Shown here: positions 23,700 through 35,239 of the stretch, piece after piece
Numbering within the stretch: the stretch's first letter is position 1
Layout of the letters: each line of letters begins with the position of its first letter
Assembly: GCA_016785225.1 (NCBI GenBank)
Contig: JAFBJZ010000821.1
Span: forward strand, 434,001 to 498,000
Direction: 5' to 3'
DNA length: 64,000 nucleotides
From: Psettodes erumei
Lineage: Eukaryota; Chordata; Actinopteri; Pleuronectiformes; Psettodidae
Notes under the pieces: generated by a model
Database searches by the model: none
Seen by the model: the letters and a program-made list of their open reading frames with translations, nothing else
Told to the model about the DNA's origin: nothing
Made by a program: the position numbers and the translations under genes

Positions 23700-26600
23700 A
23701 TGTGAGGGGGAGGTACATGTGTTCTGCTCCCCCTCTGCGTCTGTCAGAGAATTAGAAAATGAAATTCTCTGAAGAGCAGTGGGCCTCTGCCTTCCTCATC
23801 CAAGATGACACATTTTCATTATTCGCTCTGTGACAGAACAGATTTCTCTGTCCTCTGGCCACCAGCATACATTATGATTCGCAACTCTCACCATAATTTA
23901 CATTGTGATTAATTTTGCAACAGTACATTTAAACAAATGAATATTAAATTAACAGGTTCAGCAATTAAGTCTTTTTTTTACAGGTCATTCGCTGCAGGGA
24001 GGAAAATAGTAAATGATAACATCTCTTTACAATGGAAAATAGTGTTCAAATTGGCTTACAAATTAATTAGCGCAATAGAATGAACTAAAAAAGAAATACA
24101 TTTATAAATACACACTCCCTCAAGTTTCACCGATTCATGCAACCTTCTCTGCCTTAGCTTTGATTCCTTTTTAAACCACATTGTGGTGAAATTCATAATA
24201 ATATGTCATAGTAATCACTTACAGGCTGTATTTTAAGAATATCCAATCCAAAATCATATTTTCATGGTTATTTCAACACATCAGGCTATATCTACAGTGG
24301 TCAAGTGCTAAAATTATTTTGTTTGAAAACCAAATTACTGCATTTCGGCTTTAAGTACTTTTTCTTACATATTTCCTGTGTACACTTCCACAAATGAAAC
24401 CATCGCTTACTTTCTGACATCATAAATTGAATACAAGTAATAATAAGGAGGAAACCAATTTGAAATATGCATTCTGTTTGTTTTCCACAGATATATAAAG
24501 GGAGGGAGTAGAGTAATATCCTTTTTGCGATGGTGCTGCATTCAGTGGAAATAAGGTCTCACTTTGGGACACAGAAGCACTAACATTGTCACTGGTATGC
24601 TACCATCATGTATATTTGTTTTGTGGTAATTATAAGGGTTTGCAGTTGATGTGAAAACCCTGTATTCATGTTTCAAAATGCAACGAATCAAGGACGCTAG
24701 GGTGGTTATAAATTCCCTAATCGCTGGAGAGATCAAACAGACAAACAAATATGAAGCAAAGAACTGAGCATAGCTGCCTAGAATTTAAAAAAAATGATAT
24801 ATAAATATATATTTAACCCTTTGGCTGCCTATTCAAGAGTGAATGAAAGACCCTGTGATCTCCAGTCATGGTTGGAGAATCGCTGAGGGGGAGAACACAG
24901 AAAACAGCCACACCGCTGACCTCTCACCGAGGGGAGCTTCCTGTACATGGCGGCCTGAGACGAGGGCTCGCCACAGGGGGGGAAAGTAGCCAGAGATGTG
25001 GGGGCGGTGGAGAGTGGGGCGCTGTGGGGGGGGGGGGGGGCTGTTGCTGGAAGAGCAGCAGGGAAGGTGGGGTGGAGAGGTGAGAGGAGCTCTCGAGAGC
25101 TGAGGTTATTGGGTTAGGGGAAGGAGCGCGAGTGGAAAGAACAGAGGAGATCCAGGGAGAGGAGGAGGAGGAGGAGGAGGAGGGGGTGCCTTGCTGTGGG
25201 AGGAGAGGTGAGGGAAGTGGTGTAAGAGAGGTGCGAGGTAGCGGAGAGAAGTGGAGGAGTGAGAGCGAGAGAAAGGAGAGGTGCAATGTAGGGATTAAAG
25301 CCGAAACGAGCGACATATGGAAAAGGTGAAAGGGAGACAGAGAAAGGTGGTGAACATGTAGGAGCAAAATAGCACGGAAAAGAGGAAGGACAAAGAAATC
25401 TTTTTATTAAGAGATTTCATTTGCCCCTCCCCTTGCTTGAGACCCCCTCGCACCTGGCAGTAAAGTATAACCTTATAAAATCATAATCTGATAGAGAGAA
25501 ATCAGATCAACCACAGGTTTAAATGCACCCGGGGCACACAGGAGTTCAGATCCCGGTAGCATGCAGTAATTGTGTACACAGAAATAAGCCCACTAACAGG
25601 TGAGGGGTGGGGGAGCTGGGGAAGCAGCTCAGCCTGCAACACGCTTGTCAATATGGATTTATGAGGATACTTGTAGACTGAACAGCTGACTGAACAAGAC
25701 CTAGAGCTTCCTGTCAATATTAATTACCTTATCAGAGCAAGTGATGTGCAACGCAAACGGAGAGGGGGAGAGACCTAAATTGGGAAATGCACATATACAG
25801 GAAATGTATTTTAATGTCACATGCAGCTCTACTCTGCGTCACATGAGACATATGTTAATGCCTGGTGGAGATGAGGTTTAAGAGGTAAGGGCAATATTTG
25901 GTGGTAGCTTATGTTTGTCCTTTCAGGTTTATTAGATGGGATATGGTAAACGAAAAGTGGGGGAGGTGTAGCAAAAGTCACAAGTCTGATTGGAGAAACT
26001 GCGGGTATGTGCTTTATCGACAGCAGGATACCGTATGAGGACACAGAGATAAAGTGGGCAGTGGAGGACAGAGAGATGGGCAGGTGGATGAATAGGAGGT
26101 ACAGCGGCGTGGACGGAGCTGTGGAGAACAGCGGGGTGTTAGGTGAAAGGGTGATGGTGGCAGCACCGTCAACACAGTCACAGGGGGGAGAGTGAGGTGA
26201 GCAAAGGGAGGGAAATGGATGGGGGGGGAGTCGAGTGCTTGGCAGGGTCTGCAAGTCAAAGAACCCTCACTGCTTTTCACAAGACACAATCCTGTCTTTT
26301 CTGGCTCTCTGGCCTCCAGCACTTTGCTCTCCAATCTTCCCCCGGCCCTTCGTTTCATTTTGTTCTGCCACTTCATTCTTTTTGTTTCATTTTCTCCAAT
26401 TGATCTGTTTCCTAATGTTAAAATGCAAATCATGCCAATTGCACATTTAGTAATGGATATCTAAAGGGGCAACCCAACTTTCCACAGATTCCACTAAGTG
26501 CTTTTTTAGCGCTTATAAACAGTCTTCTGTTGCTTTTGATAGAGTGCATCAAAGTCTCAAAAAACCCATCCCTAATGAGAAATCAGTTATAAACATGGCG

Positions 26601-29600
26601 TGTAGTTCTTAAAGATGAGGGCATTTAACAGACAGGGATGTTCTTGCGATTTACTCTGCCACATTAAGGGAACTAAGAGTAAGTCAGTCTGCTGCTTTGA
26701 TTTTGATTAAAAAGAAACCGAAACTGTCTCGTCCCACATCCTGAAAGTGCATTTACTGAAGTGTCCCTTTAATGTTACAGAAAAGAAACTTTAATTTCAA
26801 AAGTACATTTTCAGGGGCTTTAAAGTAAAACCCCGGCCTTATTCCAATTTGAACCCTAAACCTAGCACTGGGCCCTGAAGTAGCAACTTGATGAAGTGGT
26901 GACCCACAAAATGACCTCTTTCTCACAAAATACATCCTCTCTAAGAAGAACTGAACCTCACACTGTTTCTCACAAGGGCCACAAATGCAGCAACACACAT
27001 GCACTTACTAACACTAACACACACCAGTTCAAACTGGGACATCAGGACAATGTTTTTGCGGTCCTGCTGGTTTTCTCCGGTGGCGACAAGCACCTGTGCG
27101 TTGTGTACAACAAAGGTTCCTGGCAACGGTTGTCTAGGAGAGACATTGTCAGGATGCACACCTGTTTGATCTGCCGGGACCCTCTGTGATAAGTGGCCCC
27201 GGTAACCATGGCAATCAGGATATGGGATGGATCCATGTGGTGCTATTGAATGGCCTTGGATTGTAAATACACACACATATGGAGACACACATGGATACAC
27301 ACGCATAAACTTAGGAAACACACATCATGCTTGAAGATGTACCTCCATGCACCTACAGACGTGCGCACACACACACACACGATAATCAAGTACACCTGCA
27401 CTTTGAGAAACAGCACACAAAGAACACAAAATCACACTAGCCAACTAAAGTCGTGCTCATAATGAGACAGTAGATCACATCAGAGCATGCCGGGTTTCAC
27501 ACCTGCATCCAGGCTCGTAACAGACTTCACACGTGGAGAAACGTGCAAAAAAAGGTCTCACATTCGGGTAAGAAAAAAACAAACAACACCAATGCATACA
27601 CGTAGGCAGACTGCAAACATTCCTATCAGAGAGACAACACAATGCAGTGTGTAGAGAAAAACGAGGCGACAGATGGCCGACATGCTGACAGTTACTCACA
27701 GTGTGCAGGTGGATGAAGAAGCGTTTTGCCACTCGCTAAAGAACTCTGCGTTGACCTTGGAGTGAAAAATGTGAGTCGTTAACTGCAGCAGTCATTCACG
27801 CAAAAATAGGCATACAGACCTGCACACTGAAATGCATCATTGCCAGCACTGTTACATTTTCTATAGCGCGAAGGGCCTGATAGAAATATGAGCGTTTAAA
27901 GGCGCTCGAACATGAACATTGCCGTGTGCCGCTAATACATGGGAATGCAAATAGTTGCCAGTTAAGACGTGTGAGACTGTTAGTGCTGTTCTGCTCTGCA
28001 GGTCTGTGTTTGGAATCACATCCAGCGTGCAGGTCAGATGATTTCACATTGAGATATACAGTATAATACATCTGCACAGACTAACCCTGTGCTGTTCTAT
28101 TCAAACATTGTATTAAAGAAGCATGTCAACCAGTTTTAATGCTGATGTAGTTGTTCAATCCACAGATCTTTAATTACATTCCCCTTGACATTATTTTCCT
28201 GAAAGTACCTGCTTTCATTTTGGATAACTGTTTAAAATTAAATGTACATTTCAGATGGATGAATGTGTGTGATATTGATGATCCTCTTGTAATTTTTACA
28301 CAGACAGATAAATAGTTGATAGATTAGAGGTTAAATAATTTAACAGTATAAAGAAATACATGTTTTTTTTGTACATGAACACGTATTATATATACAAACA
28401 GAGGCAGCCAGCTGTTTGTACCATAGCAACACATTAATACACAGAGGCAGTCATGTATACTGAAGATCTTGTCTCTGACCTTCCCATTTTCAAGCATGAT
28501 CCTCTATTTGCATTAATCTGTATTTTCTGTATGCTGAAGTCCTTTGTAAGTGCTATTGAAATAAATAATTTCTTATCATTGTGCGGGGAGTGGGGGGAGC
28601 GAGCCTGACAACTCAGATGTTGCAGTCTGTCGGAGAACAGACAGAGAGACAGCCACATCTTTTATTCTACGAGCCAATCATGACTCACAACCTGCATGTC
28701 ATGAGGACCGCGGCAGCGGCAATTTTTTTTCTGCTCCATTTTAAACAACTTGCCTTTCATACAACACATTTTCTCAGCACGGGAAGAGAAAAAAAACAAT
28801 GAGCGTGACAATCAGTCAATCAACACCAGTGTTCATTCTGTCCTATGTTTCTGGTAGGAAGGGAGAATAACAGCAAAGGTGCTACAGCTGGGGATCAAAT
28901 GTCAAACCAGATAAGGAGATTCGTCCACGCAGCCACCAGCCCGACTGACCTATCAGTCGTCAGGACTGTCAATCAGCCACGGCTTGATCTCATCAGACAC
29001 TCACTGGAAATAGATGATGAAATAGATCACTATACTGCTCGTTAGCCCATTTTGATACTGCAGTCTCATTTTTGCATTTCATTTTCGTTCGCTGCTGTTT
29101 CTTTCCAACCAGTTGTAATTATGGTCTACCATCTGTCAGTCCAGGATTTGTTTATCTTATTCACCTTTCAGTTGAGTTCCGTGATTTCTTTTAGTCAGAC
29201 TGTTGCCAAGAAAAGATTCATACTGAAAATAAAAATCACCTGGAAAAACAAGCAGCTACTTTTCACATTTCAAGTCCCGCAAACGACATGTACTTGTCCA
29301 TCATTCCCAACTTATTTGCAGAACGAAATAACTGAACTAACTTGCTTCTCTCGGTCTGTGACAAAATACTGTGACGGGATAATGATTCACTTAATTCAAG
29401 CTTCTACATTTGTTCCTCGGAACAGCTGGCTTTGGCAGTTGAAAAAATAAAAATAAAGATATTTGGGGAAAATATTAAAATATCCAAAAATGCTATAAGC
29501 TGCAGGAAAGACTTGTCTGTGTTTGACTGACAACTGAGCCCCCATAGTGAAATGGAGGGTGTAACAGGCTGCCGTCTAGCTGTTTGCCATTAGCTGTGTC

Positions 29601-30990
29601 AGAAATCACTCTCTATTCACTTTACTGTACAGTGCACTACTCCACCATTTTATTGGCGTGTCTAAAACTTGACTGTGAAATTTATCCACTGTACGGCTTT
29701 GTCGAAAATGAAAAACAAGCTTGATTGTCACACATGCATGTACTTTCTGCTAACAGACCAAAGCATTTTATAGAAAATTACAGCTGTGTGACTCTCCACC
29801 AGTTGACTAAAATGACTATAATTTAAAAAGGTTCTCTGTTTAGTGCTCACTATAGAGTCAACTACTGAATGGCTATTATGTAGGGAATAGTGCATGAGCC
29901 ATCTATGGAGTGATTTGGTACACAGACAGATGTGACTGTCAGCCTCTGATAGCACGGTGACACTACTGCTTCCTGCAGATACAATTTAAAAATGATTTGC
30001 TGTATGAAAACATGATATTCCAACAGCATTCCACCTAGTTAATGCAAAGACAGAAACCAAAACATATTTTTCTCCCTGATGAGGATTTTTTTTTCTCTCT
30101 CTCTTTAATGAAGAGCACAGGACATTTACGGAGCAGGATGAAAATTAATTTCAGGTGGACTTTAAACTTCAACACGAAATCCAAGTAAAACAATGCTTTG
30201 CTGTATTGCAGTACCCCGAAGCGACATGAGCCAATAAATTATTAATATAATTAAAACTGAACTCAAACAGAAATGTCTTGAAAGTGAAAAAAATAAAAAA
30301 AATTAAAAACAAAAACCTGACCTCGATTTTATTGTGTGTGTGTGTAAATCACTGTGAGGCAGCTCTACAAACCCTGACAAGCCTGTTGCTCTAGGACTCT
30401 TCCCTCCCCCCTTAATAGTTTTTTCTCTTTTCTCTCTCTCATCCTCAAGTGACCCCCCACCCCCCACCCACCCACCTCCTTCACCTCTCCATCCCTGCCC
30501 CCTCTCCTCCTCGACTGAATGAAAAGGCCACATCAAACAATGGATTTAGCCTGCTCCCTAAGCACACGCGGGGAGGGGAAACAACCGAGGAAGACAGAGA
30601 AACGAAGATGGGATACCGAGAGGGTGTACGCGGGGGGGCGGGGGTGTGAGTGGAAGTGCAGTGTGCAAGAGAGGGAAAAGGTGAAGACCGGGTGTAGACA
30701 GACACAAGATGGAAAGAACAATACTGGGTGTGTAGGAAATTTGACATAAAGCTTCAGGTCTTTTACCACAAGATTACACAGATAAAATGTGACATTTTAG
30801 ACAGTGGGTGACACATAATGCAGCAACTTCCCATATTTGCTGACATTCTGTTGTTCTGTATATATACTGTAGTCTTCTGAAATTTTCTTTTTCAATTACA
30901 GAACACACTATTGTGGTAGTATTTCAGAATATCGTTCTTGTTAGTGTTAACTTTTAACATTTAAGACTAACGAGTCTTAATTGACGTCTT
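23700..30990. other. Desert segment, no gene seen
   Basis: No credible exon on either strand. Notable parts: a candidate non-coding element at 23700-23950 (GAGAATTAGAAAATGAAATT, CATAATTTACATTGTGATTA), a G/A-rich low-complexity block at 24950-25400 including a run of about thirteen G near 25026-25040, two X-box-like sites at 27116-27215, and pyrimidine-rich DNA at 30395-30510. Open frames of up to 147 codons (24924-25367, minus) are low complexity. Confidence 0.5.
27116..27215. promoter_or_regulatory. Pair of RFX X-box-like sites
   Basis: GTTCCTGGCAAC (27116-27127) and GTAACCATGGCAAT (27202-27215) are 75 bp apart. The second is nearly a perfect X-box palindrome. They flank GC-richer, non-repetitive sequence. 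It would be intronic to a mir-7 primary transcript starting at 35.1 kb. Confidence 0.4.
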
Positions 30991-31004
30991 ATTATTTGAC
31001 AAGT

Positions 31005-31290
31005 GTCCCGCTCTTGTGATTACCTGCCCCGCCCTAATGTGCTGCACCTGTGTCTCCTTGTCTTCCCCTCCCTGGTGTAATTAAGCTCAGTATCTTCTTT
31101 ACCCCGACGTGAGAGCTATTTCTCGCGTTCCCTGTGGGTTTGTCGTGACCCCTGCTAGTGTTTTTGAGCATTCCTTGTGCTTGCTGTGTTTGGATACTAT
31201 TGCCCGTGCACCGACCACTGCCCGGTAAAGACTGTTGAACCTCTACTCTGCTCTGTTGGTCCATTTCTTGTCTTAAGAGTGACAAAAATC
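31005..31290 (+). repeat. Eroded dispersed repeat, copy 2
   Basis: This copy contains GTGATTACCTGCCCCGCCC, GCACCTGTGTCTCCTTGTC and CCCTCCCTGGTGTAATTAAG, then TGTTTGGATACTATTGCCCG and CGGTAAAGACTGTTGAACCT near its end. A run of about 30 T follows (31292-31324). The word order matches copy 1 at 13985-14140. The whole resembles a common teleost retroelement terminus; family not identified. Confidence 0.5.
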
Positions 31291-31291
31291 A

Positions 31292-31324
31292 TTTTTTTTT
31301 TTTTTTTTTTTTTATTTTTTTTTT
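31292..31324 (+). repeat. Poly-T run
   Basis: About 30 T with one A and one C interruption lie directly after the dispersed repeat. It may be the tail of a minus-strand retroposed insertion or simple slippage. Confidence 0.9.
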
Positions 31325-31649
31325 CTTTATCTGACTGTTTGTTGTGTAGTAAACCTTGAATTCTTAATGTTATATCTGAAATTAAATTAAAACAAATCAT
31401 TTCATCAGGGGATAAAACATTTTGGTTTGGGTGGTCAGTGACATATGTCATTATATGAAAAGAAGTGATAGAAGGGAAAAAGAAGGGGAGAAAGAAACAT
31501 GACAACATAAAAGTTATTTGCTTAGCTTAAACCGGCAGATGATGTAAGTGATTGACAATAAATGTCATGATTTGTACCCCATTTGTCCCATTCCCATTTG
31601 AATTTTCTTTTTCAATTTCCAATTTCCCCACAGAGAATCATCGTAACGT

Positions 31650-33180
31650 AATCAAATCATCTGCACAGTGTGTGACTCTCATCCCAGGTAGCCGAGCGGG
31701 AGTAGCACAGACGAAGCTCGGATGTTTGTTCTAGGCAGTATTGAAGAAGATCTATACAAGGCCACGCCAGAGGAACAGGGACACCTTGTTTTCATGGCTT
31801 TACAAAGAGAGCTTTTTGAAGTCGGACTGCAAGAGATCTGAAGCTATAATAACTTTGCTGGGGGAGCGGAGAATGGATCCAGCTCCTGCCTCGGCCGCGG
31901 TGGAACTGATGCAATGTCAGTCGCCTTTGCCGAAGCGAGGTTGAAGAAGCAACAGGAAGTGCAGGAGGGAGGTTAGAGAGGAACAGGGTGCAGGAGGAGG
32001 AGGAGGAGGAGGCGGAGTGGAGAAGCAGAAGGTGCTGGGCGGAGGGTGGGGGAGCGATGGCACAGAGTCTCCCACCAGCGCTGTCACAACCACACACTCA
32101 GCTGCTGTCGCCGCTGATTGTGATTGCTGTTCAAACAAGGCCGACAGCTGCCACAAACATCTCCTGCTTAATATGACACACATGAACGCTCACCTATAGA
32201 CATGCGCACACACACACACACACACCCAATATTGCTCAGATGTCACTCTTCGCTGTCCTGCTTTATGGCACCCTGTTATCTGTCTTTCTTGTTCTTGCTC
32301 TGTGATAAGACTGCAGACCACTGTGATTGCCCTCTGCTCTCTGTGAAGTATGACAGCTCAGTCACTCATCAAATCAAGACGTTCGCTCGTCGTGATGGAA
32401 TACCTGAGCCCTCTATCACATACTTTTTCTGCTTGTCACTCTCAGGTTTCTCTCGTTTTCCCCTCAACTAAAGGATAAGATTATTGTAACCACCTTTCAT
32501 GCAGAAAAGGTTTGAGGGCACCAGCTTCTCAATTATGAGAATTGACTGCTTTTTCTCTTTTTTAAATCACTGAAATTGGAATATCTTTGAGTCTTGGACT
32601 GTTGGTCAGCAAAGCAAAACATGAAGACATCCCTTTTTGAGTCAAGGAAATTGCGATGACCACTTTCCACTGTTTTTCTTACGCTTTAGGGAGCAAACGG
32701 CTATTTGAGAAAATAATTGGCAGATGAATCGATAACGAATAATACTGTGGCAACAAAATTCACATTTTGTTCGCTTTATTCACGACAGCTTCGCTCTGCA
32801 GTCGACGCCCGTTCCAGTTCGCCTGCTGTGCATCTACACACACACGCACTGGCGCGCAACACAAAACCAGCAATACCCACCAGTTTATCTGAAACACACC
32901 GACCACTCAGATTACTGTACTGAGGGAGTCTGAGTTTTTATTTGAAATCACACACTGTTGTCCGCTGCAGCAGAGGCAAAAAGCCTGCAGTTTCTAGACA
33001 ATCTGCTAAAGCTGATAATGACTCAGGGCAAAAAGGGATTAGTTTTGCATTCGGAGCGCGTTCACTCAATAGTATATAATTCACACTTGTTTTTTTCACC
33101 CTCCACAGATAGCAACAATCGCGACACCACATCACAGTTGCACTGAGGACTCTGTCTCTCCCTCTCTCTTGTGCTTTCCT
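31650..33180. other. Desert segment with a GC-richer patch
   Basis: 31680-32120 is locally GC-rich and contains several CpG, GGA repeats (31990-32015) and a short frame beginning ATGGATCCAGCTCCTGCC at 31873 that stops after 23 codons. No recognisable product. The rest is plain intergenic DNA. Confidence 0.4.
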
Positions 33181-33196
33181 GCTGTTTTCCCTCAAT

Positions 33197-33217
33197 TTCT
33201 CTCTCTCTCTCTCTATT

Positions 33218-33258
<41 letters not shown>
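33197..33258 (+). repeat. (CT)n(CA)n compound microsatellite
   Basis: Interrupted CT units pass directly into about sixteen CA units. Confidence 0.95.
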
Positions 33259-33259
<1 letters not shown>

Positions 33260-33279
33260 CTACACTCCTCCACAGCAGT

Positions 33280-33690
33280 TGTACATTATGGAGTGGTAAC
33301 CAGGCAGCATCTAATTGCAATAATTGGAAGAATGTACCGAGCGGGCCTGTTTGAACACCTGTTAGCACTGAATTTCTCTCATGGCTACAGATTGTATGTG
33401 CTGTGTAACACCATTTGCTGTAGTGTTTGTACGTGTGTCTGTGCGGACATGTGGGTGTATGTATGTATGTATCTATGTGTGTGTGTGTGTCAGCCTCAGA
33501 TTGCGTTGCCCCCACCCCCAGGCTCATGTAAGAGGGGGGCTTATGTAAATAGGGGATCCTGGCTGCGCTCCAGTTTCCATTTTGACACCTCAGACCCTGC
33601 CAGAAGGAGGCTGCCTGTCACTGACACATCCCGAGGCAATTCACCCAGAATAATTTGGGACTTTGACAAAAATGAATCATATGCATGGTA
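33280..33690. promoter_or_regulatory. Candidate conserved non-coding elements
   Basis: Two complex blocks are separated by a short GT/GTAT repeat (33450-33490). The first has AGCATCTAATTGCAATAATT; the second has GGCTTATGTAAATAGGGGAT, ACCCAGAATAATTTGGG and AATCATATGCATGG, giving octamer, forkhead and homeodomain words. They lie about 1.3-1.8 kb downstream of the proposed mir-7 promoter. Conservation untested. Confidence 0.3.
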
Positions 33691-35002
33691 CATCTTGGCC
33701 TTCACATTTCTCGTGCTGTCATCACTAGCCTCCTTTAGTGACTTTTTTAGCCTTTTTTCAACTCATTTTATCAGCTATAACATAGTATAATATCACAAGG
33801 ACTGAGGAGATTAGACAACATGAGGAAAACATTTTATCTGTCTGTCTGTCTCTATTACCTTTATTAGAAACCCACTTTATGAGGTGAGAGCAAACCTATG
33901 TTTGTGCCCCTTTCTAGCATATTTGTATATTTGAGATTCAGCAAGTGTCCTCTCCCTCTTTCTTTCCTGTTTCTTACTGGGGTGTATGGCCAGATGTGTG
34001 GAGCTGTCCACTGTGCCAGTGCTGAAATCAGCCCTCTCCCTGGGTTTAACAACATCGAGTCTCTTTTCACGCTCATAAAAGCTGTAATTGCACCACAGCT
34101 TTCAAGGACAAACCTGGGAATATTAAAACGTCAAATTCTTTGCAGTTATAGTTTTGCTGCATTTTTAAGCTGCACTTCATCTCACCACTTGAACACTCTT
34201 TTTAATATTGAAAAAGACCAATTCAGCTTGTCTTTCTGACTGCGTCTTTGTCATGTGTTCAGTCTACAGCAGACAACCCACATATTGATTCAGTCGGAGA
34301 GCTTCAGCATTGAGCTGTTGTCATTTGACCCCAGGAAGCCCAAAACAGGCTGTGAGGCGGGGGAATGCTGATAATCCACCGGGAGTGAACGACGCGGGGA
34401 CCACGCTGCTCTGTCTGCGAGGGAGCCGGGATAAAGAACTTTTTTTCTTCTTCTTTTTAAAATGTTATTATACGTTGCCATTAATGTTAATGAGGGCACT
34501 GTCGTCTTGAGAGCAATACAGGCACTCGCTGCCATGCGGCAGTGGGATCAGACACCGGGCTGAGGCTCACTTTTTATATATTTACATTTTAGAGGTGCCG
34601 TTTGTGGCTCCGTTATGGTAAGATCGGTGGGTTCACATACCTGTTGATATCTGGCAGGTCAGTCGGCACCGCGCGCTGCGTCCTCTTCGGCATCAACACG
34701 TCTAAGCGCGAGAGAGAATACAGAGGGTCAGACAGGAAAAGACGAGTTCCACCCCATCCTCCCTGTTTTACTTCAAATCGTGCCGATACAAAGTGATCTG
34801 ACTCTGATCACAAAGGTAACAAAGGTAAGGTTGTGATCTCAGTGTTTTGTTTTTTTTTAAAGAAATCTCTTTTGCTTTCTCTGTTTTAACCAAAAGAACT
34901 GTGCGCTCCTTACACCCCCCCCCCCGCACACACACACACACACGCTCTTCTACTCTTTCTAGCTCTGTTTTCTTTTTCCTTTGAACTGCGACATGCGCTC
35001 AC

Positions 35003-35090
35003 CTGACCGCTGTCAGTCCGGCTCCGCTCCGGATGGAGAGGTGGAGAGGTGGAAGGCTGCTGCGGCGCGTCTGAACAGGAGAACAAACCT
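35003..35090 (-). other. Proposed non-coding first exon of the mir-7 primary transcript
   Basis: On the minus strand, transcription expected about 30 nt after the TATA-like box would start near 35090. The exon would end at 35003 with ACAGCGGTCAG followed by GTGAGC, a near-consensus splice donor. There is no ATG-initiated long frame. The transcript would run leftwards through the mir-7 hairpin at 16.5 kb. No protein-coding exon was seen downstream on this strand. The link to mir-7 is inference. Confidence 0.45.
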
Positions 35091-35111
35091 CCGGTGCGCT
35101 GCTGCTTGCTC

Positions 35112-35171
35112 TTTTAAAAAGCCTCCACTGGTCCAATAGGAGGTCTGTCAGCTTGATCGGCCCTGACGTCA
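35112..35171 (-). promoter_or_regulatory. CRE-CCAAT-TATA core promoter, minus strand
   Basis: Read on the minus strand: a full palindromic CRE TGACGTCA (35171-35164), an inverted CCAAT box CTATTGGACC (ATTGG at 35137-35133) about 30 nt later, and the TATA-like CTTTTTAAAAGAG (around 35122-35110) about 15 nt after that. A GC-rich leader and a splice donor at 35003/35002 follow. Order and spacing are those of a focused cAMP-responsive vertebrate promoter. A C-run and (CA)n microsatellite lie immediately upstream. Confidence 0.6.
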
Positions 35172-35188
35172 CCCCCCCCCCACACACA

Positions 35189-35231
<43 letters not shown>
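35172..35231 (+). repeat. C run and (CA)n microsatellite
   Basis: Ten C are followed by about 25 CA units with one TA interruption, abutting the CRE of the minus-strand promoter. A similar C run plus (CA)n lies at 34915-34943, on the other side of the promoter. Confidence 0.95.
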
Positions 35232-35233
<2 letters not shown>

Positions 35234-35239
35234 CACCCC

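Noticed and set aside
16600..24900. A fish counterpart of miR-1179, which neighbours MIR7-2 in human
   Set aside because: The complement of its mature sequence was looked for upstream of mir-7 and not found.
24924..25367. 147-codon minus-strand Pro/Ser-rich frame
   Set aside because: It covers a G-rich simple-sequence block with a long G run; compositional artefact.
29052..29450. 132-codon frame in the desert
   Set aside because: No family resemblance, no splice sites of note, AT-rich composition; treated as chance.
31741..31944. Short coding exon around ATGGATCCAGCTCC in the GC-richer patch
   Set aside because: It stops after 23 codons, no donor fits and the peptide is not recognised.
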